A stretch of DNA of 64,000 nt, from NCBI GenBank assembly GCA_019419865.1, contig JAHZIG010000006.1, forward strand, positions 1 through 64,000, read 5' to 3'. The stretch comes from Clostridiales bacterium. GTDB taxonomy: Bacteria; Bacillota; Clostridia; Monoglobales; Monoglobaceae. Within the stretch, counting starts at the first letter, position 1; each line of letters opens with the position of its first letter. The notes below the pieces were generated by a model. It was not told where the DNA came from. It saw only the letters and a list, made by a program, of their open reading frames with translations, and did not search any database. Below, in pieces: positions 1 to 8,463 of the stretch. The translations under genes and the position numbers were made by a program.

Positions 1-24
1 GAACATAGGTAGTTGCCGGAACAC

Positions 25-57
25 GACCGATACGTTTACGTATCGGTCTTTTTTTTT
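25..57 (+). terminator. Intrinsic terminator upstream of the intron
   Basis: A perfect 10-bp stem (25-34 with 39-48) closes a TTTA loop and is followed by nine T. It ends a gene lying to the left of the window. The group II intron begins directly after the T-tract, which is the known target preference of group IIC introns. Confidence 0.85.
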
Positions 58-58
58 A

Positions 59-1906
59 GTATGACGGGCATGCCGTCAGTCTGTGGTGAAAGTCCATAAG
101 GGGCGTAGTTGCCGACGAACCCCATAGCGACTCCCAAGGTTTGCATCGTGAGGTGTAGGCGAGAAGAAGGGATAGCGAAATCGTAGCCTGACGAACAGAA
201 ACCTGATACAAGGCGTACACGGCGGATAAGCTGGCCAAAGACAGCGAAGTCCAAAAGGCGCCCGTAACCCGTGTGCGTAAATCAGGCAGGTAGACGAGGA
301 AAGACTGGCAGGCTTATCCCGTGAGGTCTCACAGGCGGGGATATACCGTAGTAACAACGAACTGTGAGAAGTCAGCAGAAGCCGTAGTAGGCAAAGTTCT
401 GAAATGGACGTTGCCGAAGGGCTGAACAACGTAACCGTGTAATCAAATGTATGCTCCATGGAATACCTGACGGCAGGAAGGGCGAAACGTAAATGAGCAG
501 ATACTGCGTAACTTAGGGCGAATCCAGGGGAACGGAAAGGAGAAAGCACACAAGGCAATGTCAAAACTATTGGAAAAGATACTGTCCAAAGATAACATGA
601 ACGCGGCATACAAAAGAGTCTGCGCCAACAAAGGCGCAGGCGGAGTAGACGATGTAAGCGTTGAAGAACTCGGAGATTATATCAGAGAAAACTGGGATAG
701 TATCAAGGAACAAATCAGACGCAGGGAGTACAAGCCCCAGCCGGTTAGGAGGGTGGAGATACCAAAACCTAACGGTGGAATAAGAAAGCTTGGAATCCCG
801 ACTGTGATGGACAGGGTCATACAGCAAGGCATAGTGCAAGTGATAAGTCCCATGTGCGAACCATTGTTTTCAGAATGGAGCTATGGGTTCAGACCGAATC
901 GAAGCTGCGAAATGGCAATCAGGCAACTGCTTGTATATTTAAACGAAGGTTACGAATGGATAGTAGATATCGACCTGGAGAAATTCTTTGATAATGTACC
1001 GCAGGACAGGTTGATGAGTCTGGTCCACGACATTATCAACGACGGCGATACAGAATCCCTAATCCGCAAGTACCTGAAAGCAGGAGTTATGACGCCGCAG
1101 GGCTACGAGGAGACAAAACTCGGAACCCCGCAAGGAGGAAATCTGTCGCCGCTGCTGTCAAACATCATGTTGAATGAATTGGATAAGGAACTGGAAACAA
1201 GAGGGCTCAGATTCACAAGATACGCCGATGACTGCGTTATTGCAGTAAAGAGCGAATCGAGCGCTAAAAGAGTTATGCGGACGGTGTCGGACTGGATACA
1301 GAGGAAACTCAGGTTAAAGGTCAATATGACAAAGACCCATATCACAAGACCGCAAAAGCTGAAATATCTTGGTTTCGGATTCTACAAGGACAGCAAGACA
1401 AAAGAATGGAAGAGCAGACCGCATCAGGAATCTGTGAAGAAGTTCAAAGGCAGACTGAAAGAACTGACCTGCAGGAAAATGCCTGGGAGAGTCATGAGCA
1501 AGATCGAGAAAATCAACCAGGCGATAAGAGGGTGGATTAACTACTATGCCCTCGGATCAATGAAAACAGCAATGGCAGAGATAGACGCACATTTAAGAAC
1601 AAGACTCAGAATCATTATCTGGAAACAGTGGAAAGTTCCAAAGAAGAGACAATGGGGATTACAGAAATTAGGGGTCGGAAAAGACCTTGCAAGGGTGACG
1701 GCGTACTGTGGCGACCGGTATTACTGGGTGGCAACAAAAACATGCGTAGTCAGAGCAATCTCTAAGGATGTATTCAATAGAGCGGGGCTTGTAAGCTGTC
1801 TTGACTATTACAATGAGCGACACGCCTTGAAGTTATGTTGAACCGCCGTATGCCGAACGGCACGTACGGTGGTGTGAGATGGGAGAGAAAATCTCCCCTA
1901 CTCGAT
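59..1906 (+). mobile_element. Group II intron (probably group IIC) with maturase ORF
   Basis: The non-coding RNA part starts with GTATGACGGG, contains the GTGGTGAAAGTCC-type domain I sequence near 80-95, and encloses the maturase at 558-1841. Right after the ORF, 1842-1876 folds as a domain V-like hairpin (GCCGTATGCCGAACGGCACGTACGGT region, split over two arms) and 1880-1906 as a domain VI-like hairpin ending CTACTCGAT. The 5' end lies just behind an intrinsic terminator and the maturase lacks an endonuclease domain; both fit group IIC. The exact ends are inferred from these motifs and may be off by a few bases. GTATG differs from the usual GTGYG 5' consensus. Confidence 0.85.
558..1841 (+). 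CDS. ltrA: Group II intron reverse transcriptase/maturase
   Basis: This 427-residue protein is the intron-encoded protein that helps the intron RNA splice and copies it during retrohoming. The N-terminal fingers/palm region carries RT motifs: GIRKLGIPTVMDR, the YGFRPNRS block, the DIDLEKFFDNV metal-binding segment, GTPQGGNLSPLLSNI, and the catalytic FTRYADDC at about residues 220-227. After it come KYLGF and a maturase (X/GIIM) domain with IRGWINYY near residue 325. There is no HNH endonuclease at the C terminus, so the family is the short type seen in group IIC-like introns. The start ATG follows AAAGGAG with rather long spacing. No frameshift or stop interrupts the ORF, so the intron is probably still active. 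Confidence 0.95.
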   Translation: MSKLLEKILSKDNMNAAYKRVCANKGAGGVDDVSVEELGDYIRENWDSIKEQIRRREYKPQPVRRVEIPKPNGGIRKLGIPTVMDRVIQQGIVQVISPMCEPLFSEWSYGFRPNRSCEMAIRQLLVYLNEGYEWIVDIDLEKFFDNVPQDRLMSLVHDIINDGDTESLIRKYLKAGVMTPQGYEETKLGTPQGGNLSPLLSNIMLNELDKELETRGLRFTRYADDCVIAVKSESSAKRVMRTVSDWIQRKLRLKVNMTKTHITRPQKLKYLGFGFYKDSKTKEWKSRPHQESVKKFKGRLKELTCRKMPGRVMSKIEKINQAIRGWINYYALGSMKTAMAEIDAHLRTRLRIIIWKQWKVPKKRQWGLQKLGVGKDLARVTAYCGDRYYWVATKTCVVRAISKDVFNRAGLVSCLDYYNERHALKLC

Positions 1907-2049
1907 GGTTCAGGATCGGATTTTTAAATATTTAAGAAAAAGCCGCAGTATATCCGAAGGCTATAGCGAGAGCGGGTAGTCGGCGATTATGTCGGTCTCT
2001 CTACGCTATTTGATTCAAATAAAAATTGTTATTATAGCATATGCACTAT
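1907..2049. other. 3' exon side and short intergenic stretch
   Basis: The 143 bases between intron and sigma gene hold no ORF that I can support. A weak hairpin in 1950-1990 could serve as a terminator for the sigma gene reading leftwards (GCCTTCGG... GGCTTTTTC on the minus strand). Composition becomes very AT-rich from about 2020. Confidence 0.4.
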
Positions 2050-2634
2050 TTAATTTTCATATTGATCATCCATATCGATATTTTCTGTTAATTTTAATTT
2101 TTCTCTTAAAATGTTTTCTCCACGCGATAAGCGTGTATATACAGTTTTTAATTTGATGTTCAGTAATTTAGAAATCATCTCAGGCGTAAAATCAAATTTA
2201 TATTTAAGCAGTAAAATATCTGCATATATTTTCTTCAGAGATTTAATTTGTTTATAAATGAATTCGATATTTTCAGCGGCTACAATGGTATTAAGGGGTT
2301 CATTATCGCAACGCGATAAAATAAAAAGCGACGCTTCATCATCTATATCAACCATTTTATCAGTGCGATATTTATCTTTTTTTAAAAAATTGATAGCCGT
2401 GTTGCGCGCGATTGTTGCAATTAGAGCTTTGAGATTTATATCTTCATTTACATTATTAAGTATTTTCCAGACATTAATAAAAATTTCCTGCATTATATCA
2501 TCTATTTGTGAACTGTTATGCACGATATTGAATGTAAATTTATATGCATATAAGTAAAATTTTTTATATATATAGTTAAATTTTTCAATATTATAGGAAT
2601 TGTTTTGGGTATTATTATATTTAAATCGTTTCAT
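2050..2634 (-). CDS. ECF-type RNA polymerase sigma factor
   Basis: This 194-residue protein has the two conserved parts of an extracytoplasmic-function sigma factor. Region 2 lies at about residues 20-90 (IDDIMQEIFINVWKIL, then ALIATIARNTAINFLKK, the -10 recognition helix). Region 4 lies at about 125-180 (LLLKYKFDFTPEMISKLLNIKLKTVYTRLSRG, a helix-turn-helix for the -35 element). It would direct polymerase to a small set of promoters. No anti-sigma gene is visible beside it, because the left side is taken by the intron. The two exported proteins at 3018 and 3905 are divergent neighbours and plausible targets (inference). Codon use is extremely AT-rich (many AAT, ATA, TTT), unlike genes from 4.6 kb onward, suggesting acquired DNA. 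Confidence 0.88.
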   Translation of the reverse strand: MKRFKYNNTQNNSYNIEKFNYIYKKFYLYAYKFTFNIVHNSSQIDDIMQEIFINVWKILNNVNEDINLKALIATIARNTAINFLKKDKYRTDKMVDIDDEASLFILSRCDNEPLNTIVAAENIEFIYKQIKSLKKIYADILLLKYKFDFTPEMISKLLNIKLKTVYTRLSRGENILREKLKLTENIDMDDQYEN

Positions 2635-3017
2635 CTTTAGTTCTTTGCAACAACTATTATAATAATAGTTCTATATTTCACTATTGTTTGTCGGTTTCAT
2701 CTTTTTTAATATATTTTTAAATTATACTATGTTATTATAAAAAAATCAATAGATTTGTAATAATTTTTAATAAAAAATATTACAAAAAATTGCTTATCAA
2801 AAAAATAGTTAAAATTTTTGAATTTTGAAGAATTTATATGATATCAATTGTATATTATGATATAAATAATTTTTAATATAAAACAATTATAAGTACTTGT
2901 TTTTAAATGAGGTGATTCCAATGTACTAATAATATACACAGATGTGAGTTAAATTAACATTAACATGTGTTGGTTTTACAATGCGTAAATTATTGAGTAA
3001 AGAGAGGATACAAAGAG
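2635..3017. promoter_or_regulatory. AT-rich divergent intergenic region
   Basis: About 380 bases separate the sigma gene (minus) from the secreted-protein gene (plus). Composition is extremely AT-rich, with many TATAAT-like words, so single promoters cannot be picked safely. At 2909-2929 a good Shine-Dalgarno sequence (GAGGTG) precedes ATG TAC TAA, a two-codon reading frame. Nothing else is recognised. Confidence 0.4.
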
Positions 3018-3788
3018 ATGGTAAAAAAATTTTTAATAGTTTTCTCGTTCGTTATACTGTTATTAACAGCGATGAATGTAGCTGTATTAGCAAATCCAAT
3101 AGAACATGAGAAAACGTGTACAAAAGAAATCACATATGATGTTTCGATGGATGAAGCGTCATTAATTGAGATTGCCTTGGAACAGTATGAAGAAAGAGCT
3201 TCAGAACTATCTTTATTTTCTGCAGATGCCAGTAACATTTTGAGCAATATTGATGAGTTTGTTGCTGTTCAGGAGATATCTGAAAGGGAATATTCAGACG
3301 GTACCTCTGAAAAGGCATATGTAACAACTGGGCTAATACTTGTAGATAAAGAAACTGAAGAGAAAGTCACTCCAAGTGCGTATCTTGCTGCAACTAATGA
3401 TTCATATGAACACCATATGGATTATAGCCAATATGGATTATATTTAGCGCAATCAACTTATTGGACGGTAGATATGACTAATTATCCATTTTCACTCAAA
3501 ATACAAATTGATAGCGTTGCAACAAGATCACGTAATGCAACAGAATTGTATATGGAGTCTGTATATAACGACACTGCTCCTTACGGATGGCATATTTATA
3601 ATACGGTGTATAACCCCGGATATGATCAAATTTATTGGCTTTCAGGACCCGGAAGATTTGTACAAATACCTGATCGCATGTTTCCAATTTGGTCCGGGGC
3701 AAGTGTTGTTGGTTCAAACGGACAGACATATTACATTCAGTATTACGTGAATGAAAATGCCGAGTATATTAACGGTCAACCTGCATAG
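3018..3788 (+). CDS. Secreted protein of unknown function
   Basis: I do not recognise this 256-residue protein. It begins with a clear Sec signal peptide (MVKKF, then a hydrophobic core FLIVFSFVILLLTAMNVAVL, likely cut after VLA at about residue 25). The mature part is rich in Tyr, Asp, Glu and Asn, has no Cys-rich or transmembrane segment, and its C-terminal half has many aromatic residues (YGWHIYNTVYNPGYDQIYW), as in a beta-sandwich or surface-binding fold. A GAGAGGAT ribosome site lies just upstream. It sits in the AT-rich island with the ECF sigma factor and a lipoprotein, so the three may form one accessory unit (inference). Confidence 0.75.
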   Translation: MVKKFLIVFSFVILLLTAMNVAVLANPIEHEKTCTKEITYDVSMDEASLIEIALEQYEERASELSLFSADASNILSNIDEFVAVQEISEREYSDGTSEKAYVTTGLILVDKETEEKVTPSAYLAATNDSYEHHMDYSQYGLYLAQSTYWTVDMTNYPFSLKIQIDSVATRSRNATELYMESVYNDTAPYGWHIYNTVYNPGYDQIYWLSGPGRFVQIPDRMFPIWSGASVVGSNGQTYYIQYYVNENAEYINGQPA

Positions 3789-3904
3789 CTTAGTATATTA
3801 TATATGCTGATTCTTGGGGTTTATTCATAAAGAAAAATACATAAAGTGTGCAGTGCAATATGCAATATAATTCTGTATAAAGGTTTAATAGAGGATTTAT
3901 TGAT

Positions 3905-4528
3905 ATGAAAAGAGTTTTGTTTGTTATATTTATACTAACGATGATTTTTGCTCAGGGATGCACTCTGGATGAAACAAGGAGTGATAGTTCGGGAGGTGAT
4001 TCAAAGTTCTCGCTACTTAATGAGTTTAATGGATTACAGTGGGGAGATAGCTTAGATGACGTATGCACGGCATTAGATAACGCTAATATAAAGTATGAGG
4101 TTATTGAGCCGAAAGAGGACGAGGTATTTACAAGCCTACACATTTTAGACAACAGTGATTTCAATGGGCTAAAAGTGGAGAAAATCATCCATTTTCGCAT
4201 TATTAGTAGAAAAGATCCAGTTATTGTGAATATATCTTATGCATTTGAAAGCTTTGACGATGTATATTTATTTCTGCAACAAAGGATCGGAGAACCGAAC
4301 AAGATTGACGAGAATAACGCTTTACGTGCCGTCTGGAGTTTATCTAAAGTATCCGATAACTTTTCTTGTAATGAAATCGAAAATGTTTACAAATTACTTG
4401 AGTTTGATACTTCGGATGCGTTAAGCGATGCTACTGCAGAAAATCTCATGCTGTACGAAGTTAATGGACAAGGCTATTTAGTAAACGATGGAAGCGTGAC
4501 CGCTTCGATAATCGAGAAATTGAAGTGA
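3905..4528 (+). CDS. Putative lipoprotein of unknown function
   Basis: This 207-residue protein has a lipoprotein signal peptide: KR, a hydrophobic core VLFVIFILTMIF, then the lipobox AQGC with Cys at residue 19. The product would be lipid-anchored to the outer face of the membrane. A Ser/Gly/Asp linker follows, then a compact domain beginning FNGLQWGDSLDDVCTAL, the type of GLxWGxSxxxV opening seen in small bacterial lipoproteins. No enzyme motif is evident. It follows the secreted-protein gene on the same strand after 116 bases and shares its AT-rich composition. Confidence 0.75.
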   Translation: MKRVLFVIFILTMIFAQGCTLDETRSDSSGGDSKFSLLNEFNGLQWGDSLDDVCTALDNANIKYEVIEPKEDEVFTSLHILDNSDFNGLKVEKIIHFRIISRKDPVIVNISYAFESFDDVYLFLQQRIGEPNKIDENNALRAVWSLSKVSDNFSCNEIENVYKLLEFDTSDALSDATAENLMLYEVNGQGYLVNDGSVTASIIEKLK

Positions 4529-4590
4529 AGCAGGAAGTTATAGGTATATGAGTAAAAACTCCACACTTCCGAGATTAGAATTAAACTGCA

Positions 4591-4608
4591 AGACCGCCGC
4601 GGCGGTCT
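4591..4608. terminator. Bidirectional terminator-like palindrome
   Basis: A perfect GC-rich palindrome (AGACCGCCGCGGCGGTCT) lies between the convergent lipoprotein gene and uxuB. It can form a hairpin on either strand, but the T-tract is weak on both sides. It also marks the compositional change from the AT-rich island to the GC-richer chromosome. Confidence 0.6.
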
Positions 4609-4641
4609 GTTTAAGTTTCGCGGCCGAGTCGCCGCTTTGGT

Positions 4642-6255
4642 TTAGTCGGATACGGCTTCGGCCAAGGTCGAATACGCCGAGCCGGGGCCGGAGAGCATAC
4701 TTTCAAAATATCCGCATACGGTATCCGATATGCCGATCTCTATCAAGTCTACGCCCCAGAGCGCGGCGTTTGAGAGGATCGGCTTTAATATTTGTCTCGT
4801 TCGATTGAGGTCGCCCGGTTTTACGCTCTTTACGATCGGGCATAGCGCGCTAAGCATGGGGTCGGGGCTGAGGCTGAATTCGTTTCCGTTATCGTCTATC
4901 CCGGTAAGGTATCTGAGCCAGCCCGCGAATACCAGCGGTATAAATTTGAGCCGTTTTACCTTGGCGCCGTCCATTCTAAGATACGCCTTTATCGTTTCGC
5001 CGAACCGTACCGCCAGCTTTTGAGAGGTGTCGGTCGCTATTCGCTGCGGAGTATCCGGCATAAACGGGTTTGGGAGCCGCGCGTTTATCACGGCGTCTAA
5101 AAATTCGTTCGGGTCTATGATACCCGGATCGGCGACGACAGGAAGGCCTTCTATCCGGCCTATCCCCTCGGCGAGTTTTTTTAGCGCCGGGTCTTTCATC
5201 TCGTCCGATATGAGCGTATACCCGAGCAGACAACCGAATATAGAGAGCGCGGTGTGAAGCGGGTTTAAGCAGGTACAGACCTTCATCTTCTCCGCCTTAT
5301 CGACCGTTTCGCGGTCTGTGAAAATAAAACCGCCCTTTTCAAGCTCCGGTCTGCCGTTTGGGAACGAGTCCTCTATCACAAGACAGCCGAATTCTTCGGA
5401 ATTTACAAACGGCGCGGTATATGTGTTTTTGGAAGTGATTATCGGCTCCATATCCTCCGCCCCGTCGTTTTTCAAGATCTCTAATACGGAGGGGTCGGGT
5501 CTCGGAGTGATCTTATCGATCATCGTCCATGGAAAAGAGACTCTGTCTCCGTCCGCGACATATTCAAGGAATAGGTGATCGACGAGCCCGCTTACCGTCC
5601 ATTCCTTTGCAAACGCGGCTATTGCGGCTTTCAGCTTATCCCCGTTATGAGAGCAGTTGTCCATACTTACCATTGCGAGCGGCTTTTGCCCGGATACATA
5701 TCTTTCATAGAGCGCCGCCGCGACCTTGCCAATATAGCTCTTCGGCTTTTCGGGTCCGTTTTCAAAGTCCTCTTTTACCGCCGGGAGCGTATGTCCTTTG
5801 GGATCAGTAAGCGCGTAGCCCTTTTCCGTTACCGTAAAGCTCGCGATCTGCAGCGATTCGTTTCGGAATATCTCTTTCAGCCGGATAAAATCCGTTTCTT
5901 TTTCGCTGTCGGCGGTCAGGGATTCGGCCACGGAGCCTATCACCCGTTTTTGTATACTCCCGTCCGACTTAAAAGCGACCGCGACGCTCAGATCGTCGTA
6001 AGGGCGGTTTATCTTTTCTATTATCTCATAGTCGAACCCTTCGACCGCGATCAAACCCCGGTCGAGGACGCCCGCGTTCAAAAGATCCTGAACAACGCTC
6101 GCCTGAAACGCTCTGAATATATTTCCCGCGCCGAAATGGACCCAAAACGGATGCTCCTTTGTTTTTTGTATAACCCGCTCCCGATCGAACTCGGGCATGG
6201 AATATCCCTTTTCTCTCCACTTAATATCTTTTATCCCGTCTGCGTTTAGCCGCAT
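4642..6255 (-). CDS. uxuB: Fructuronate reductase (mannonate oxidoreductase), mannitol dehydrogenase family
   Basis: A 537-residue long-chain mannitol dehydrogenase-family protein, predicted to reduce D-fructuronate to D-mannonate with NADH. The N-terminal nucleotide-binding part is marked by WVHFGAGNIFRAFQA (residues about 35-50). The C-terminal catalytic part has MVSMDNCSHNGDKL and the conserved VCTCLNPLHTALSIFGCLLGY block with the N-x-x-H signature, preceded by the KMK lysine. The start is taken at ATG 6255; a TTG four codons earlier has a poorly spaced ribosome site. uxuA lies directly upstream on the same strand (38-base gap), so the two should be one operon for glucuronate breakdown. 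uidA/uidB nearby would supply the glucuronate. Exact substrate within the family (mannonate or tagaturonate) rests on the uxuA neighbour. Confidence 0.9.
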   Translation of the reverse strand: MRLNADGIKDIKWREKGYSMPEFDRERVIQKTKEHPFWVHFGAGNIFRAFQASVVQDLLNAGVLDRGLIAVEGFDYEIIEKINRPYDDLSVAVAFKSDGSIQKRVIGSVAESLTADSEKETDFIRLKEIFRNESLQIASFTVTEKGYALTDPKGHTLPAVKEDFENGPEKPKSYIGKVAAALYERYVSGQKPLAMVSMDNCSHNGDKLKAAIAAFAKEWTVSGLVDHLFLEYVADGDRVSFPWTMIDKITPRPDPSVLEILKNDGAEDMEPIITSKNTYTAPFVNSEEFGCLVIEDSFPNGRPELEKGGFIFTDRETVDKAEKMKVCTCLNPLHTALSIFGCLLGYTLISDEMKDPALKKLAEGIGRIEGLPVVADPGIIDPNEFLDAVINARLPNPFMPDTPQRIATDTSQKLAVRFGETIKAYLRMDGAKVKRLKFIPLVFAGWLRYLTGIDDNGNEFSLSPDPMLSALCPIVKSVKPGDLNRTRQILKPILSNAALWGVDLIEIGISDTVCGYFESMLSGPGSAYSTLAEAVSD

Positions 6256-6293
6256 TTGTATACACAACCTTCCTGTTAAATTAAAACTTGAAC

Positions 6294-7376
6294 TTATCCG
6301 CGCCGCTCGCTTTTATCGCTCTTCGCTATGGCCTCCCACAGACCGTTCAGATATGTCGCGCCCAAAGCTCTGTCGTAGAGACCGTAGCCGGGCATGGCCT
6401 TCTCGCCCCAGATCGTTCTGCCGTGGTCGGGACGTATTGGTCCGTCAAAGCCTATGTCGTACAGCGCTTTCATCAGCTCGTACATATCGAAGTCGCCGTC
6501 CGATGAGAGATGGGCGGCCTCTTCAAAGTCGGTCGGGCTGTTGAATTTGAGGTTTCTTATATGCGCGAAATGTATCCGGCCTTTAAGTGAGCGTATCATA
6601 TCCGGCAGGTCGTTGTTTAAATTCGTGCCGAGCGAGCCGGCGCAGAATGTAACGCCGTTATGCGGGTCGTCCACCAGTTTGAGCGCCCTTAGAATATTTT
6701 CTTTGTTTGTGATTATCCGCGGCAGTCCGAAAACGCTCCACGCCGGGTCGTCCGGATGGATAGCCATATTTATATCGTATTTGTCGCAGATCGGCATTAT
6801 CCGCTCAAGGAAATATTTAAGATTTTCAAACAGTTTTTCTTCGTCCACGTCTTTGTAGAGCGCGAACGCGTCCTTTACTCTCTCCATCCGTTTAGGTTCC
6901 CAGCCCGGCATTACGATCCCGTTCATGTCCGAGGAGATCGACGAGAACATATTTTCGGGGATCGTCGCGTCCACGGCCGCCTGAGTATACGCGAGTACGC
7001 TCGAGCCGTCGGGGCGTTTTCTTGCGAGTTCGGTTCTTGTCCAGTCGAATACCGGCATAAAATTATAGCAGACGAGGAGGATCCCCTCTTTGCCTAAATT
7101 TTCAAGCGTTTTTATATAGTTGTCGATATATTTATCGCGCTCTGGCGCTCCGGCCTTGACGGCTTCATGTACGTTTACGCTCTCGATCCCGGATATATGC
7201 AGGCCGGCTTCGCGGACCTCGTTTTTCAGTTCTCGTATTTCGCTTACGCTCCATACCTCGCCCGGCGCCGAGCCGTACAGGGTCGCGATCACGCCGGTAA
7301 CTCCGGGTATCTGGCGTATTTGTTTGAGAGTTACGGTATCGTACTTCGAGCCGTACCAGCGCAGAGTCATTTCCAT
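6294..7376 (-). CDS. uxuA: Mannonate dehydratase
   Basis: A 360-residue TIM-barrel enzyme that dehydrates D-mannonate to 2-keto-3-deoxy-D-gluconate. Family blocks are all present: LRWYG near the start, GIESVNVHEAVKAG, LVCYNFMPVFDWTRT, MAIHPDDPAWSVFGLPRI (metal-binding His), VTFCAGSLG (Cys), IHFAHIRN (His), and GPIRPDHGRTIWGE near the end (Asp/His). Length matches the family. A GGAAAGGATG ribosome site precedes the start, ATG GAA ATG. It is the first gene of the uxuAB operon. No KDG kinase or aldolase gene is present in the window, so the pathway must finish elsewhere. Confidence 0.95.
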   Translation of the reverse strand: MEMTLRWYGSKYDTVTLKQIRQIPGVTGVIATLYGSAPGEVWSVSEIRELKNEVREAGLHISGIESVNVHEAVKAGAPERDKYIDNYIKTLENLGKEGILLVCYNFMPVFDWTRTELARKRPDGSSVLAYTQAAVDATIPENMFSSISSDMNGIVMPGWEPKRMERVKDAFALYKDVDEEKLFENLKYFLERIMPICDKYDINMAIHPDDPAWSVFGLPRIITNKENILRALKLVDDPHNGVTFCAGSLGTNLNNDLPDMIRSLKGRIHFAHIRNLKFNSPTDFEEAAHLSSDGDFDMYELMKALYDIGFDGPIRPDHGRTIWGEKAMPGYGLYDRALGATYLNGLWEAIAKSDKSERRG

Positions 7377-7676
7377 GTTTTCTCATCCTTTCCGTTCTTT
7401 TTGATAGCGCTTTTATATATTCTTTTACATCCGCCGCGGGTTTATGCGTATAGCGGGCAAAATCGGACGCGGCAAAAAGATAGAGCTTTTTTATTGTAGG
7501 TGAATCAGGGCTTTTCGAGAGCGTCAAGCAGGTATCGCATCGCCGAATACGCAGGTAGAAACGAGGCGACGCGGCGGGATTAATAATGTTTTTTCAATCC
7601 TACAAAACTGTAGGCTCCAATTCATCTGCCGGTAGGAAAGCGGCGCTATCTTTTATATATAAAGGAGGTTTCGACT
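7377..7676. other. Intergenic region upstream of uxuA
   Basis: No supported gene. The minus strand has a short stop-free stretch (about 7523-7590) with protein-like composition but no start or ribosome site, possibly a decayed gene end. A small hairpin CCTACA-AAAC-TGTAGG sits at 7599-7614. The uxuAB promoter must lie here, but I could not pick a convincing -35/-10 pair. Confidence 0.3.
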
Positions 7677-8261
7677 ATGAAGTTGATATTATTCAAGCGT
7701 TTCACAAAACTTTCATTAGCGCGGGCCGCGTTTTGGTTAGCGACGGACGCCGGTTTATTGATCATGCCGGAGCTCGAGTTCATGTTAAACGGGATGTTTT
7801 ATGCGCTGATCGGCTGCTTGCTTGTAAACGCGGTTTTGCGCGCGGTCTTTTTTGTCAGGGAAACTAACATGGAGCGCGGCCGGGATAGCAAAGCGGAACG
7901 GACATGCCGCTATATTAGCTTAGCGGTCGCCGTTTTATTTGCCGCTGCTGCGGTTCATCTAATTATTTTCAGGGAATGGCTAAACGAGTTTACGCCCGCG
8001 TTTTGGGGCGGGTTACTGGCGCTCGAGGGGATACTGTATTTTGCGATAGCGCTTTGCGCGGCTACGGCGCCGCAGAAATTCCTGCTCGTTATTCTCTCGG
8101 CGGCCGTCTTTTTGGGAGCCGTTTTCGCGCTCGGATTTATCTTTGGCTTTGGAGTGGGCGGCGTCTTAGGTATGGCGACGGTTTTGGGGATAGCGCTGCT
8201 GTTCGCCTTTTTATTTGAGATAACGGCTTTTTTCATACGCCGCAGTAGAATGTACAAATAG
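7677..8261 (+). CDS. Integral membrane protein of unknown function
   Basis: This 194-residue protein has five to six hydrophobic segments: about residues 14-30, 37-58, 80-100, 107-128, 132-155 and 158-182, with a basic loop (ETNMERGRDSKAERTCR) between the second and third and a basic tail (RRSRMYK). It has an excellent ribosome site (AAAGGAGG, 7 bases before ATG). I recognise no transporter or enzyme motif. It stands alone between uxuA and a hydrolase gene, both on the other strand, so context gives no function. Confidence 0.75.
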   Translation: MKLILFKRFTKLSLARAAFWLATDAGLLIMPELEFMLNGMFYALIGCLLVNAVLRAVFFVRETNMERGRDSKAERTCRYISLAVAVLFAAAAVHLIIFREWLNEFTPAFWGGLLALEGILYFAIALCAATAPQKFLLVILSAAVFLGAVFALGFIFGFGVGGVLGMATVLGIALLFAFLFEITAFFIRRSRMYK

Positions 8262-8463
8262 TTTTAATAGAGCGCGATATAAGAGATCGCCCTATTTAGT
8301 TTCTCAGACCGGATCGGCGCGGAGCCCATGTTTTACAAAGGCTTTTCTCGTTCGACGGATACGGGCGGACGCGGGCGCTATGAAGTACGATATGATCATA
8401 TAGAAGGTAAGATAGGCGGCGCTAAAGGTTTAGCTATCCTACCTCGAAAAGCGCGTCCGCCGT
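8262..8463. other. Intergenic region between convergent genes
   Basis: About 200 bases between the 3' ends of the membrane-protein gene and the hydrolase gene. Several GC-rich inverted segments are present, but no clear hairpin with a T-tract and no ORF that I can support. Confidence 0.3.

Noticed and set aside
5575..6249. 224-codon plus-strand ORF opposite uxuB
   Set aside because: Shadow of uxuB, whose motifs and operon place are clear.
7382..7527. Minus-strand ORF upstream of uxuA
   Set aside because: It overlaps the uxuA start in another frame, starts with TTG and has no ribosome site; at most part of a decayed gene.
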